A program made the translations under genes and the position numbers. From Chloroflexota bacterium (GTDB taxonomy: Bacteria > Chloroflexota > Dormibacteria > Dormibacterales > Dormibacteraceae): DNA of 36,138 bases. Under the pieces are notes generated by a model. That model did not search any database and was not told the origin of the DNA. It was given only the letters and a program-made list of their open reading frames with translations. Location: NCBI GenBank assembly GCA_005889495.1, contig VBHA01000071.1, forward strand, positions 1 to 36,138, in the 5' to 3' direction. How positions within the stretch are numbered: position 1 is the stretch's first letter; each line of letters opens with the position of its first letter. Below are positions 16,180-22,733 of this stretch, one piece after another.

Positions 16180-16839
16180 CTATTCGCGCAGCGCATAGCC
16201 TGCCCCTCGCACAGTGTGCAGGAGGCGCGGCTCGCCAAGCTTCTGGCGCAGGTATCCGACGTAGACCGCGACCACGTTGTCGCTCTCCGCTTCGCCCTTC
16301 CAGACCGCATCGACCAGTTGCTCCCGCGACAGCACCTGCCGCGGATGCCGCATGAAGTGATGAAGCAGGTCGAACTCGGTCGTGGTCAGGTCGAGGGCGC
16401 GCTCCACCCTCCATGCCTGCCGCGTCGACGGTTCGAGGCGAAGCTCGCCGAAGCGGAGGTGCTCGGGAGGAGCCGTGCGCCGGAGGAGGGCCCGGACTCG
16501 GGCGAGCAGCTCCTCGTTGGCGAACGGCTTCGTCAGGTAGTCGTCCGCGCCCGAGTCGAGGCCCAGGACGCGGTCTTCGGTCCTGGCCCTCGCCGTCAGA
16601 AGGAGGATCGGAATCGTCCCGCCGGAGCGCAGCCGCCGGCAGACCGCGATCCCGTCGAGGCCGGGGAGCATGATGTCGAGCACGACCAGGTCGAAGGGCC
16701 GGTCGCGAGCCCGGCGCAGCGCCTCGCTTCCGTCCGCCGCCAGCTCGACGTCATAGCCCTCCTCGCCGAGAACGCGCTTCAGCATCGCCGCCAGCGGACG
16801 GTCGTCTTCGACGACGAGGACGCGGGAGGAGCCTGCCAT
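16180..16839 (-). CDS. OmpR/PhoB-family response regulator
   Basis: The 219-residue protein has a receiver domain with acidic pocket E11-D12-D13, phospho-acceptor D55 (VVLDIMLPGLDG) and K104 (DYLTKPF). It is followed by a winged-helix DNA-binding domain (about 128-219) with LTTTEFDLLHHFMRHPRQVL, SREQLVDAVWKGE and the terminal HTVRGAGYALRE. It forms a two-gene operon with the kinase (zero-base gap). Its targets are not evident; the His-rich membrane-protein operon just downstream is the nearest candidate. Confidence 0.95.
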   Translation of the reverse strand: MAGSSRVLVVEDDRPLAAMLKRVLGEEGYDVELAADGSEALRRARDRPFDLVVLDIMLPGLDGIAVCRRLRSGGTIPILLLTARARTEDRVLGLDSGADDYLTKPFANEELLARVRALLRRTAPPEHLRFGELRLEPSTRQAWRVERALDLTTTEFDLLHHFMRHPRQVLSREQLVDAVWKGEAESDNVVAVYVGYLRQKLGEPRLLHTVRGAGYALRE

Positions 16840-16885
16840 CCGGTCGATTTATAGACCGCCGGGTGTGATTTCGATAAGAGTTGAT

Positions 16886-16905
16886 CTTCCCCGTTCATGG
16901 GGAAG
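16886..16905. repeat. Inverted repeat CTTCCCC-N6-GGGGAAG (copy 1)
   Basis: A perfect 7-bp inverted repeat with a six-base spacer, GTTCAT, lies in the 91-bp gap between two minus-strand genes. It is followed by a second stem, GGCCGGAGGCC (about 16909-16919). A near-identical element with the same arms and spacer length occurs at 24332-24351. Here it may end the transglutaminase transcript (minus strand), although there is no T-run. Confidence 0.55.
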
Positions 16906-16930
16906 TCCGGCCGGAGGCCGGGATGGGGCT

Positions 16931-17794
16931 TTACTCCAGGTCGGTCAGGGTCACCCGCTTGGTGGCCGTCAGGCTCCCCCGCGCGCCCGACCTGTAGGTG
17001 CCCGAGGTCGGGGCCACGTCCGAGTAGTCGGCCCCCACCGCCACGGTCACGTAGCCAAGTCCGCCCCGGCTCGCGTGGGTCGGGTCGAAAGCGTGGGCGA
17101 TCGCGTCGCCGGTCCCGTCGCGGGTCGGCAGCACCACCTCCACCCAGGCGTGCGTCCCGCCCTGGCCGAGCAGGTGCCCGGACACGTACCGCGATGGCAG
17201 GCCGCACACCCGGCACACCGCGAGCATCACATGGGCATAGTCCTGGCAGACGCCGGCGCCCAGCGCGAGCGCCTCGGCCGCGGTCGTCCGCACGCCGGTC
17301 AACCCGTGCCGGTAGGTCATCGACTGGTACACCCAGTCGTTGATCCGGTCGGCCAGCTGAAGCCCCCAGTCCCCCGCCCCGGCCAGGTCGTCGGCCGCTC
17401 GCAGGATGCGGTCGTCCGCCGCGGTCAGGCGCGAGGGTTCGAGCAGGTAACCGTCGGCCAGCCAACCGTCCGGCAGCCGGTTGGGCTGTGAGGCCTGGCG
17501 GAGGACCGACACCTCGGCCGTGAACTCGATCGCATTGGGCACCCGGGCCGCGAAGACATCGAGGATGACGTTGCCGAAGCGGTCGCTGCGGTTCTCGACC
17601 GTGGCGCCGTCCAGGGCCACCGAGAACTGGTGGGCGAGCCGGCGCTGGTCGCCGAACCGCTCGGGCGGGATGACGATCAGGCGGTGGCTCAGGTCCCGGA
17701 TCGGCTGGGAGTACTCGTAGCGGAAGGTCTGCCGAACCAGGTACGAGGCGCGCCGCGCGCTCGCCCAGTCGACGGATTGCGGCTTCATCGCCAT
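16931..17794 (-). CDS. Transglutaminase-like cysteine protein (BTLCP type), paralogue 1
   Basis: The 287-residue protein has an N-terminal bacterial transglutaminase-like beta domain (TFRYEYSQPIRDLSHRLIVI) and a transglutaminase core. The full catalytic triad is visible: Cys in GAGVCQDYAH, His in GGTHAWVEV and Asp in HAFDPTH. ATG 17794 overlaps the stop of the upstream paralogue as ATGA. Proteins of this group (COG1305) act as peptidases or amide-bond-forming enzymes. In neighbourhoods with alpha-E and circularly permuted ATP-grasp proteins they are predicted to work on a tagged peptide or metabolite. Like the others, it has no signal peptide. Confidence 0.9.
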   Translation of the reverse strand: MAMKPQSVDWASARRASYLVRQTFRYEYSQPIRDLSHRLIVIPPERFGDQRRLAHQFSVALDGATVENRSDRFGNVILDVFAARVPNAIEFTAEVSVLRQASQPNRLPDGWLADGYLLEPSRLTAADDRILRAADDLAGAGDWGLQLADRINDWVYQSMTYRHGLTGVRTTAAEALALGAGVCQDYAHVMLAVCRVCGLPSRYVSGHLLGQGGTHAWVEVVLPTRDGTGDAIAHAFDPTHASRGGLGYVTVAVGADYSDVAPTSGTYRSGARGSLTATKRVTLTDLE

Positions 17795-18609
17795 CAGCTC
17801 GCCGTGTCCTCCCTGTCCGCCCAGACCACCATGGACTTGAACGCTGCAGGACCGAAAGTGGTCAGCATCGCCACGTCGAGGGCGTCCCGCCCGCGGCCGA
17901 TCAGGACCCGGCCCACCCTCCGCATGTTGTTGCGCGGGTCGAACGTCCACCACCGGTCGCCGAGGTAGACCTCCATCCAGGCGGCGAAGTCCATCGGGCT
18001 GTCGGGCGGCGGCACGTACAGGTCCGGCAGGTAGCCGAACACGTAGCGGGCCGGGATGTTGAGCGCCCGGCAGAAGGTGATGGCGAGGTGGGCCAGGTCG
18101 CGGCAGACGCCCTTGCGCTGCTCGAGCACGTCCACCGCCGTGGTCATCGGATTGCTCGTGCCGTACTGGAACTTGATGTTGTCGTGCACCCAGTCGCAGA
18201 CCGCCTGCACCCGCGCCCCGCCTGGGTCGGTCTGGCCGAAAAGCTCCCAGGCCATGCCCAGCAGCTGGTCGGAAAGGCAGTAGCGGCTCGGGAGGGTGAA
18301 GTGCAGCAGCTCGCCGGGTATGTCATCGACCGGCGGCTGCGGCGCCCCGGTGCCGTCGAGGTCGGGCTCGTCGGGCACGTTGACCACCGCGTCGTATCGC
18401 AGGACGAGCTCGCCCGGGGCCATCACCAGCCTCTTGACGGGGTTGCCGTAGAAGTCCGAGTACTCGTCGATGGGAACCGGCGGCCGGGTGCTCCACGTCT
18501 CGGTGACCAGCTGGTGGCGGGCATCCGAGCGGGGGCGGACCTGGACGGTCGCGACGGTCGGCGCGCTGACGTCGTACCTGAACTCGCAGCCGACCCGTAG
18601 ATTGAGCGT
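17794..18609 (-). CDS. Transglutaminase-like protein, paralogue 2, catalytic His replaced, non-standard start
   Basis: The beta domain starts LRVGCEFRYDVSAPTVATVQ and the core contains Cys (KGVCRDLAHLAI) and Asp (WWTFDPRNNMRRVGRV). At the place of the catalytic His, the other two paralogues in this locus read HAW and this one reads AAW (DFAAWMEVYL), so the usual triad is incomplete. No ATG, GTG or TTG occurs in frame near the expected N-terminus. ACG 18609, one base from ATG, would give LNLRVGCEF in the family position and is used here. The first ordinary start (GTG near 18425) would remove the whole beta domain. It diverges from the ATP-grasp gene. Confidence 0.8.
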   Translation of the reverse strand, partial: TLNLRVGCEFRYDVSAPTVATVQVRPRSDARHQLVTETWSTRPPVPIDEYSDFYGNPVKRLVMAPGELVLRYDAVVNVPDEPDLDGTGAPQPPVDDIPGELLHFTLPSRYCLSDQLLGMAWELFGQTDPGGARVQAVCDWVHDNIKFQYGTSNPMTTAVDVLEQRKGVCRDLAHLAITFCRALNIPARYVFGYLPDLYVPPPDSPMDFAAWMEVYLGDRWWTFDPRNNMRRVGRVLIGRGRDALDVAMLTTFGPAAFKSMVVWADREDTAS

Positions 18610-18645
18610 CTTCTCAGGTTGCGGGATGGCGCAGACACTATAGCG

Positions 18646-20097
18646 GTGGCTTTCGCCAATCTCGATGCCAACTACAAGGTCAACGGGCTCTATGACGAGA
18701 TGCTTGCGGCCCCTGGCAAGCCAAGACCTCCCTACCGACGACTGTACGAGGAGCTCAGCCGGCTCGGCCCCGCCGAGCTCCAGCGGCGGGCGGCGCTGGC
18801 GATGGAGATGTTCCGCAACCACGGCATCACGTTTGCGGTCTACCCGGACGCCCAGGGCACGGAGAAGGTCTTTCCGTTCGATGTGATCCCGCGCCTCATC
18901 GACGCCGACACCTGGGAGCGCCTGGAGAAGGGCCTCACACAGCGGCTGCGGGCGCTCAACCTCTTCCTGGACGACGTTTACGGGCGCAAGCTGATCCTGA
19001 GGCAGCGGGCCATCCCGCCCGAGATCGTGCTCAGCAGCTCCCTCTACATGCGCGAGATCGAGGGCCTGGCGGCCCCCCACGGCATCCACTGTCACGTGGC
19101 CGGGATCGACCTGGTGCGCGACGAGAAGGGCGACTTCTTCGTCCTCGAGGACAACCTGCGCACTCCGTCCGGCGCCTCCTACGTACAGGCGAACCGCTAC
19201 GTGATGAAGCGGATCCTTCCCGACCTGTTCGCCGGCTACCCTGTGCGTCCGGTCGAGGGCTACGTCCATGAGCTCCTGCGCCACCTGAGATGGCTTGCGC
19301 CCGCGGGCGTGGACGACCCCACCGTCGTCCTGCTGACGCCTGGGATCAACAACTCGGCCTACTACGAGCACCTCTACCTCGCCAAGCAGATGGGCGTCGA
19401 GCTCGTCGAGGGCAGCGACCTGGTGGTCGACGAGGACAAGGTCTTCATGCGCACGACGCGCGGCCTGCGGCCGGTGCATGTCATCTACCGCCGGATCGAC
19501 GACGAGTGGCTCGACCCGATCTTCGGCCGCCAGGAATCGCTGGTCGGTGTGGCGGGCCTGGTCAACGCCTACCGGGCCGGCAACGTCGCGATCGCCAACG
19601 CGCTCGGCAACGGCGTCGCCGACGACAAGGCGGTCTACGCGTTCGTGCCGAAGATCATCCGCTACTACCTCGACGAAGAGCCGGTCCTGCCCAACGTCGA
19701 GACCTACCTCTGCGCCATCGACTCGGAGCGCGAGCACGTGCTCGCGAACCTCGAGCGGCTCGTCGTCAAGACCACCGACGCGTCGGGAGGCTACGGGATG
19801 CTCATCGGGCCCGCCTCGACGAAGGAGGAGCGGGAGGAGTTCGGCCGCCGGATCGTGGCCCGCCCGCGGGCGTTTGTCGCCCAGCCTGTCGTCGCGCTCT
19901 CCGTGCAGCCGGTGCTGGATGGGGGGACCTTCCGGCCCGGGCACCAGGACCTGCGGCCCTTCGTGCTGACGGGCCCCGACGTGTATGTCACCCCCGGCGG
20001 CCTCACCCGCGTCGCCCTCATGCCTGGCTCGCTGGTGGTGAACAGCTCGCAGGGCGGCGGCAGCCGCGACACATGGGTCATCGCCGGCGATGCTTAG
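18646..20097 (+). CDS. Circularly permuted ATP-grasp protein (CP_ATPgrasp family, DUF404/DUF407 type)
   Basis: The 483-residue protein carries the family motifs in order: YDEMLAAPGKPRPPYRRLYE, ITFAVYPDAQGTEKVFPFD, LNLFLDDVYG, DFFVLEDNLRTPSGASY, INNSAYYEHLYLAKQMGVEL, HVIYRRIDDEWLDP, NALGNGVADDKAVYAFVP and LVVKTTDASGGYGM. ATP-grasp enzymes join a carboxylate to an amine using ATP; this permuted group is predicted to make peptide-like bonds together with alpha-E and transglutaminase partners. GTG 18646 is the likely start; TTG 18619 is an alternative. The next gene's ATG lies 8 nt inside this gene's 3' end. Confidence 0.92.
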   Translation: MAFANLDANYKVNGLYDEMLAAPGKPRPPYRRLYEELSRLGPAELQRRAALAMEMFRNHGITFAVYPDAQGTEKVFPFDVIPRLIDADTWERLEKGLTQRLRALNLFLDDVYGRKLILRQRAIPPEIVLSSSLYMREIEGLAAPHGIHCHVAGIDLVRDEKGDFFVLEDNLRTPSGASYVQANRYVMKRILPDLFAGYPVRPVEGYVHELLRHLRWLAPAGVDDPTVVLLTPGINNSAYYEHLYLAKQMGVELVEGSDLVVDEDKVFMRTTRGLRPVHVIYRRIDDEWLDPIFGRQESLVGVAGLVNAYRAGNVAIANALGNGVADDKAVYAFVPKIIRYYLDEEPVLPNVETYLCAIDSEREHVLANLERLVVKTTDASGGYGMLIGPASTKEEREEFGRRIVARPRAFVAQPVVALSVQPVLDGGTFRPGHQDLRPFVLTGPDVYVTPGGLTRVALMPGSLVVNSSQGGGSRDTWVIAGDA

Positions 20098-21040
20098 CCG
20101 CGCCGCGACCTCGCTCACGCTGCTCGGCCGCCACCTCGAGCGAGCGGACCACCTCGCCCGCATCCTCGGTGTGCATGTCTCGCTCTCGCTCGACCGTTCG
20201 GACGAACCAGGGTCGGAGTTCTGGGTGCGGTTCATGGAGCTGGCGGGCTGGAGGGGAAGCGACACCGGCCGCCGCGAGCAGGCCGTGGAGTTCGTGGTCG
20301 CGGGCACGCTCGGGCCGTCGGTGCGGTCGAGCATCGCCGCCGCGCGCCTGGCCGCCCAGGCGGTCCGCCCCTCGCTGCCAAGCGAGCTGTACGAGCAGGT
20401 CAACGCCCTTCACTGGCGCGTGCAGGAGGCGGTGTGGCAGCCCGACCTCTACCGCTTCCTGATGGACGTCCAGATGAGCATCCGCCTGGTCGACGGCCTG
20501 CTCGAGGACACGATGTTCCACGACGAAACGCGCGACTTCGTGCGCCTGGGTAAGTTCGTCGAGCGCACCTCGAACGTGACCGCGGTCGTGACTCACAAGG
20601 TGGCGGAGCTCGCGGACACGCCGGAGGATGCGCTCGAATGGACCGCGGTGCTGAAGTCATGCTTCGCGTTCGAGTCGTACCAGGCGCGGTATGGCGGCGG
20701 GGTGACCGAGGACCGTGTGATCGAGTGCTTGATGCTCGACCCCGCGCTGCCACGGTCGGCGCGGTTCTCGGCCTCGACGGCGCTCGAGGCGGTGGCCCGC
20801 ATCGAGGGCAACACGCGCCGCTCCAGGCCGCTGAAGCTGCTGATCCGGCTCAACGGCATGTTCCAGGAGGCGAACACCAAAGCGATCGCCGAGCAGCCAC
20901 TGGACTTCGACGGTGAGTGCCGGGCGATCCTGCGCATGCTGGAGATCGCGCTGCGGGAGACCTACTTCCATCCGAGCAAGGTGCCGGCGGCGGTGACGGG
21001 CGAAGAGGGCCGGGGCATGCCCCAGCAACAGCAGCAGTGA
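20090..21040 (+). CDS. Alpha-E domain protein
   Basis: The 316-residue, all-helical protein has the alpha-E (DUF403) pattern: LTLLGRHLERADHLARIL at the start, DQMSIRLVD-like VQMSIRLVDGLLEDTM, FVRLGKFVERTSNVTAVV and CLMLDPALPRSARFSAS. This repeated E-rich helix family almost always travels with the permuted ATP-grasp and transglutaminase genes and may hold the substrate. ATG 20090 overlaps the ATP-grasp stop by 8 nt, and its own TGA overlaps the next GTG (GTGA), so three genes are tightly coupled. Confidence 0.92.
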   Translation: MLSRAATSLTLLGRHLERADHLARILGVHVSLSLDRSDEPGSEFWVRFMELAGWRGSDTGRREQAVEFVVAGTLGPSVRSSIAAARLAAQAVRPSLPSELYEQVNALHWRVQEAVWQPDLYRFLMDVQMSIRLVDGLLEDTMFHDETRDFVRLGKFVERTSNVTAVVTHKVAELADTPEDALEWTAVLKSCFAFESYQARYGGGVTEDRVIECLMLDPALPRSARFSASTALEAVARIEGNTRRSRPLKLLIRLNGMFQEANTKAIAEQPLDFDGECRAILRMLEIALRETYFHPSKVPAAVTGEEGRGMPQQQQQ

Positions 21041-21849
21041 GGCTCGACATCGTGCACAACACCCGGTACCGCTACACAGCCCCGATTGCGGAAACCGTCA
21101 TGGAGGTCCGCCTTCGTCCGATGGACGGGAACGGGCAGCGATGCCTCGACTTCCGGCTCGAGCTGAGCCACGGCGTGAAAGCGCGCGCCTACGTGGACGG
21201 TTTCGGCAACCACGTCCACTACTTCAACCTCGTGCGTCCCCATTCGGGGCTCAGCGTGATCAGCCGGTCGACGGTCGAGACGGGCCTGCCGCCGGACGAG
21301 CAACCGGGCGAAGAGCTCGTCAACGACTTCCTGCGCTTCCGCTCGCCGGTGAAGGACGTCGAAGGCGTGCGCGAGCTGGCGGACCGCCACGCGATCAACG
21401 ACCCGTCGTCGCCCGAATCGGTCGAGCACGCGCTGGACGAGCTGACGGAGACGATCAGCCGCGAGTTCAACTACGACCGCACCGTGACGAACGTCTACAG
21501 CGCGGTGGACGACGTGCTCACGCTGCGCGCGGGAGTGTGCCAGGACTTCGCCCACCTGTTCATCGCCGTGGCGCGCGCCATGGGCGTGCCCGCTCGCTAC
21601 GTCAGCGGCTACATCCACTTCCCCGGCGAGAAGGCATTGACCACCGCATCCCACGCGTGGGCGGAGGCATGGGTCGCGGGCCGGGGATGGATCGGCTTCG
21701 ATGCGACGCATCCCATCAGGACCACGCCGCACCACGTTCGCCTCGCGGTCGGACGTGACTACACGGACGCCGCGCCGACGCGCGGCGTCTACGTCGGGTC
21801 GGCCGGGAGCTCTATGTCGATCAGCGTGAGGACGCGCGCGGCCGGCTAG
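21037..21849 (+). CDS. Transglutaminase-like cysteine protein, paralogue 3
   Basis: GTG 21037 (overlapping TGA of alpha-E) gives a 270-residue protein: beta domain (DIVHNTRYRYTAPIAETVME), then the transglutaminase core with Cys (GVCQDFAHLFIAVARAMG), His (TASHAWAEAW) and Asp (GFDATHPI). The catalytic triad is complete. It closes the plus-strand arm of the locus and ends in a 4-nt CTAG overlap with the convergent ACT-DUF5612 gene. As with its homologues, a role as protease or amide-forming enzyme on the ATP-grasp product is prediction, not proof. Confidence 0.93.
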   Translation: MRLDIVHNTRYRYTAPIAETVMEVRLRPMDGNGQRCLDFRLELSHGVKARAYVDGFGNHVHYFNLVRPHSGLSVISRSTVETGLPPDEQPGEELVNDFLRFRSPVKDVEGVRELADRHAINDPSSPESVEHALDELTETISREFNYDRTVTNVYSAVDDVLTLRAGVCQDFAHLFIAVARAMGVPARYVSGYIHFPGEKALTTASHAWAEAWVAGRGWIGFDATHPIRTTPHHVRLAVGRDYTDAAPTRGVYVGSAGSSMSISVRTRAAG

Positions 21850-22529
21850 AACCTCTTGCCGCGGACGTGCTCGATGTCGAACTTCGCCGTGTCGGCGATC
21901 AGCATCACCGCCATCACGCCCGCCTCGACAGGGTCGCTGACGACCACGTCGGCGGCGTCCGGCACCGAGCCTGCCATGTTCGTGCAGAGGACGATGATTC
22001 CCGCCTCACGGATCTCGCGCACGGCGGCCGTGATGTCGCCGCCCATCAAGGCTCCCGCCAGCACCAGGGCGCGCGCCCTGTGCAGCCGGGCCACGGCGCG
22101 CACGGCGTCCGCGAGCTGCTCCTCGCCGACCAGCGGGATGGTGTCGACCGAGATCCGCTCGCCGCGGATGTTGTGGCGGTCCGCCTCCGAGATGGCGCCC
22201 TGCGCGACCATGCCGACCTGCGCCCCGCCCCCGATCACGATCACTCGTTTGCCGTAGATCGCCTGAAAGGTCGGCACCAGGCCGACATGGGTCACGCCGT
22301 GCACAGCCTCCAGGTCAGCGATCAGGCGCCGCTCGTCGGGCGCGCCCGAAACCTCGAGCTGGAGCTCGGCGACCGCCTCGCGTCGGGCGCCGCCCGCGAC
22401 GTACGTGATGTTCCCGCCCTGCCTGAAGATGGCCTCGGTGATCCGGTAGAGAACCCCGGGTTCATCGCGGCACTCCACGAGCAGACCGGTCGCCGGCGAG
22501 CCTGGGGGCTGAGCCATGGCCGAGACCAT
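21846..22529 (-). CDS. ACT domain-DUF5612 protein
   Basis: ATG 22529 (or 22517, MAQPPGSPATG) gives about 227 residues. Residues about 12-80 are an ACT amino-acid-binding domain (GLLVECRDEPGVLYRITEAI then FRQGGNITYVAG). The remainder matches the DUF5612 type known mainly from methanogens: GKRVIVIGGGAQVGMVAQGA, ISEADRHNIRGERISVDTIP and LAGALMGGDITAAV. The second half has a glycine-rich nucleotide-binding look. Its ligand and role are unknown. It is divergent from cimA, whose leader senses isoleucine, so an amino-acid-linked role is plausible. Confidence 0.8.
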   Translation of the reverse strand: MVSAMAQPPGSPATGLLVECRDEPGVLYRITEAIFRQGGNITYVAGGARREAVAELQLEVSGAPDERRLIADLEAVHGVTHVGLVPTFQAIYGKRVIVIGGGAQVGMVAQGAISEADRHNIRGERISVDTIPLVGEEQLADAVRAVARLHRARALVLAGALMGGDITAAVREIREAGIIVLCTNMAGSVPDAADVVVSDPVEAGVMAVMLIADTAKFDIEHVRGKRF

Positions 22530-22606
22530 AGCTGTTAGCCCTGACCGACTAACGCGCAGGTCCTGAGTTGGGGACCGAAGCCATACCATCGGCGCCCGGC
22601 ATGCCT

Positions 22607-22612
22607 TAGGCT
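22607..22612 (+). promoter_or_regulatory. Possible -10 element TAGGCT for the cimA leader transcript
   Basis: TAGGCT lies nine bases before the leader ATG (22622), a distance that would start the RNA at or very near the ATG (leaderless mRNA). No convincing -35 is seen 16-19 bases upstream, so this is only a candidate. Confidence 0.35.
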
Positions 22613-22621
22613 TGCGGCCAC

Positions 22622-22678
22622 ATGCGCTACGACCGCGCGATCGGGATCGAGATTACCCGGGGAGGTCCCCCGACTTAG
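22622..22678 (+). CDS. cimA leader peptide with clustered isoleucine codons
   Basis: The 18-codon ORF encodes MRYDRAIGIEITRGGPPT and ends at TAG 22676-22678. Codons 7, 9 and 11 are Ile (ATC, ATC, ATT). Isoleucine is the end product of the pathway that the downstream cimA gene starts. The Ile codons lie just before the 5' half of an antiterminator stem, the geometry of a ribosome-controlled attenuator. No Shine-Dalgarno site is evident, and a TAGGCT nine bases upstream suggests leaderless translation. Confidence 0.7.
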   Translation: MRYDRAIGIEITRGGPPT

Positions 22679-22733
22679 CGCGCGTCGCTGATGTCGGTTG
22701 GACCTCCCGGCCATAAGGTCGGGAGGTTTTTTT
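22659..22733 (+). promoter_or_regulatory. Transcription attenuator of cimA: antiterminator/terminator switch
   Basis: Terminator: ACCTCCCG (22702-22709) pairs with CGGGAGGT (22720-22727), extended inward by G-U, C-G and C-G to an AUAA loop, then a run of seven T (22727-22733). Antiterminator: GGGAGGTCC (22660-22668) is perfectly complementary to GGACCTCCC (22700-22708), which includes the terminator's 5' arm, so only one of the two can form. A ribosome at the leader stop (22676) would cover the 22660 segment and favour termination; a ribosome stalled at the first Ile codons would leave it free. The T-run touches the cimA ATG, and GGGAGG in the terminator 3' arm is also the cimA ribosome-binding site. 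Confidence 0.85.

Noticed and set aside
17794-20403. 869-residue minus-strand open frame
   Set aside because: Only the last 270 or so residues are a transglutaminase; the rest is antisense to the well-supported ATP-grasp and alpha-E genes.
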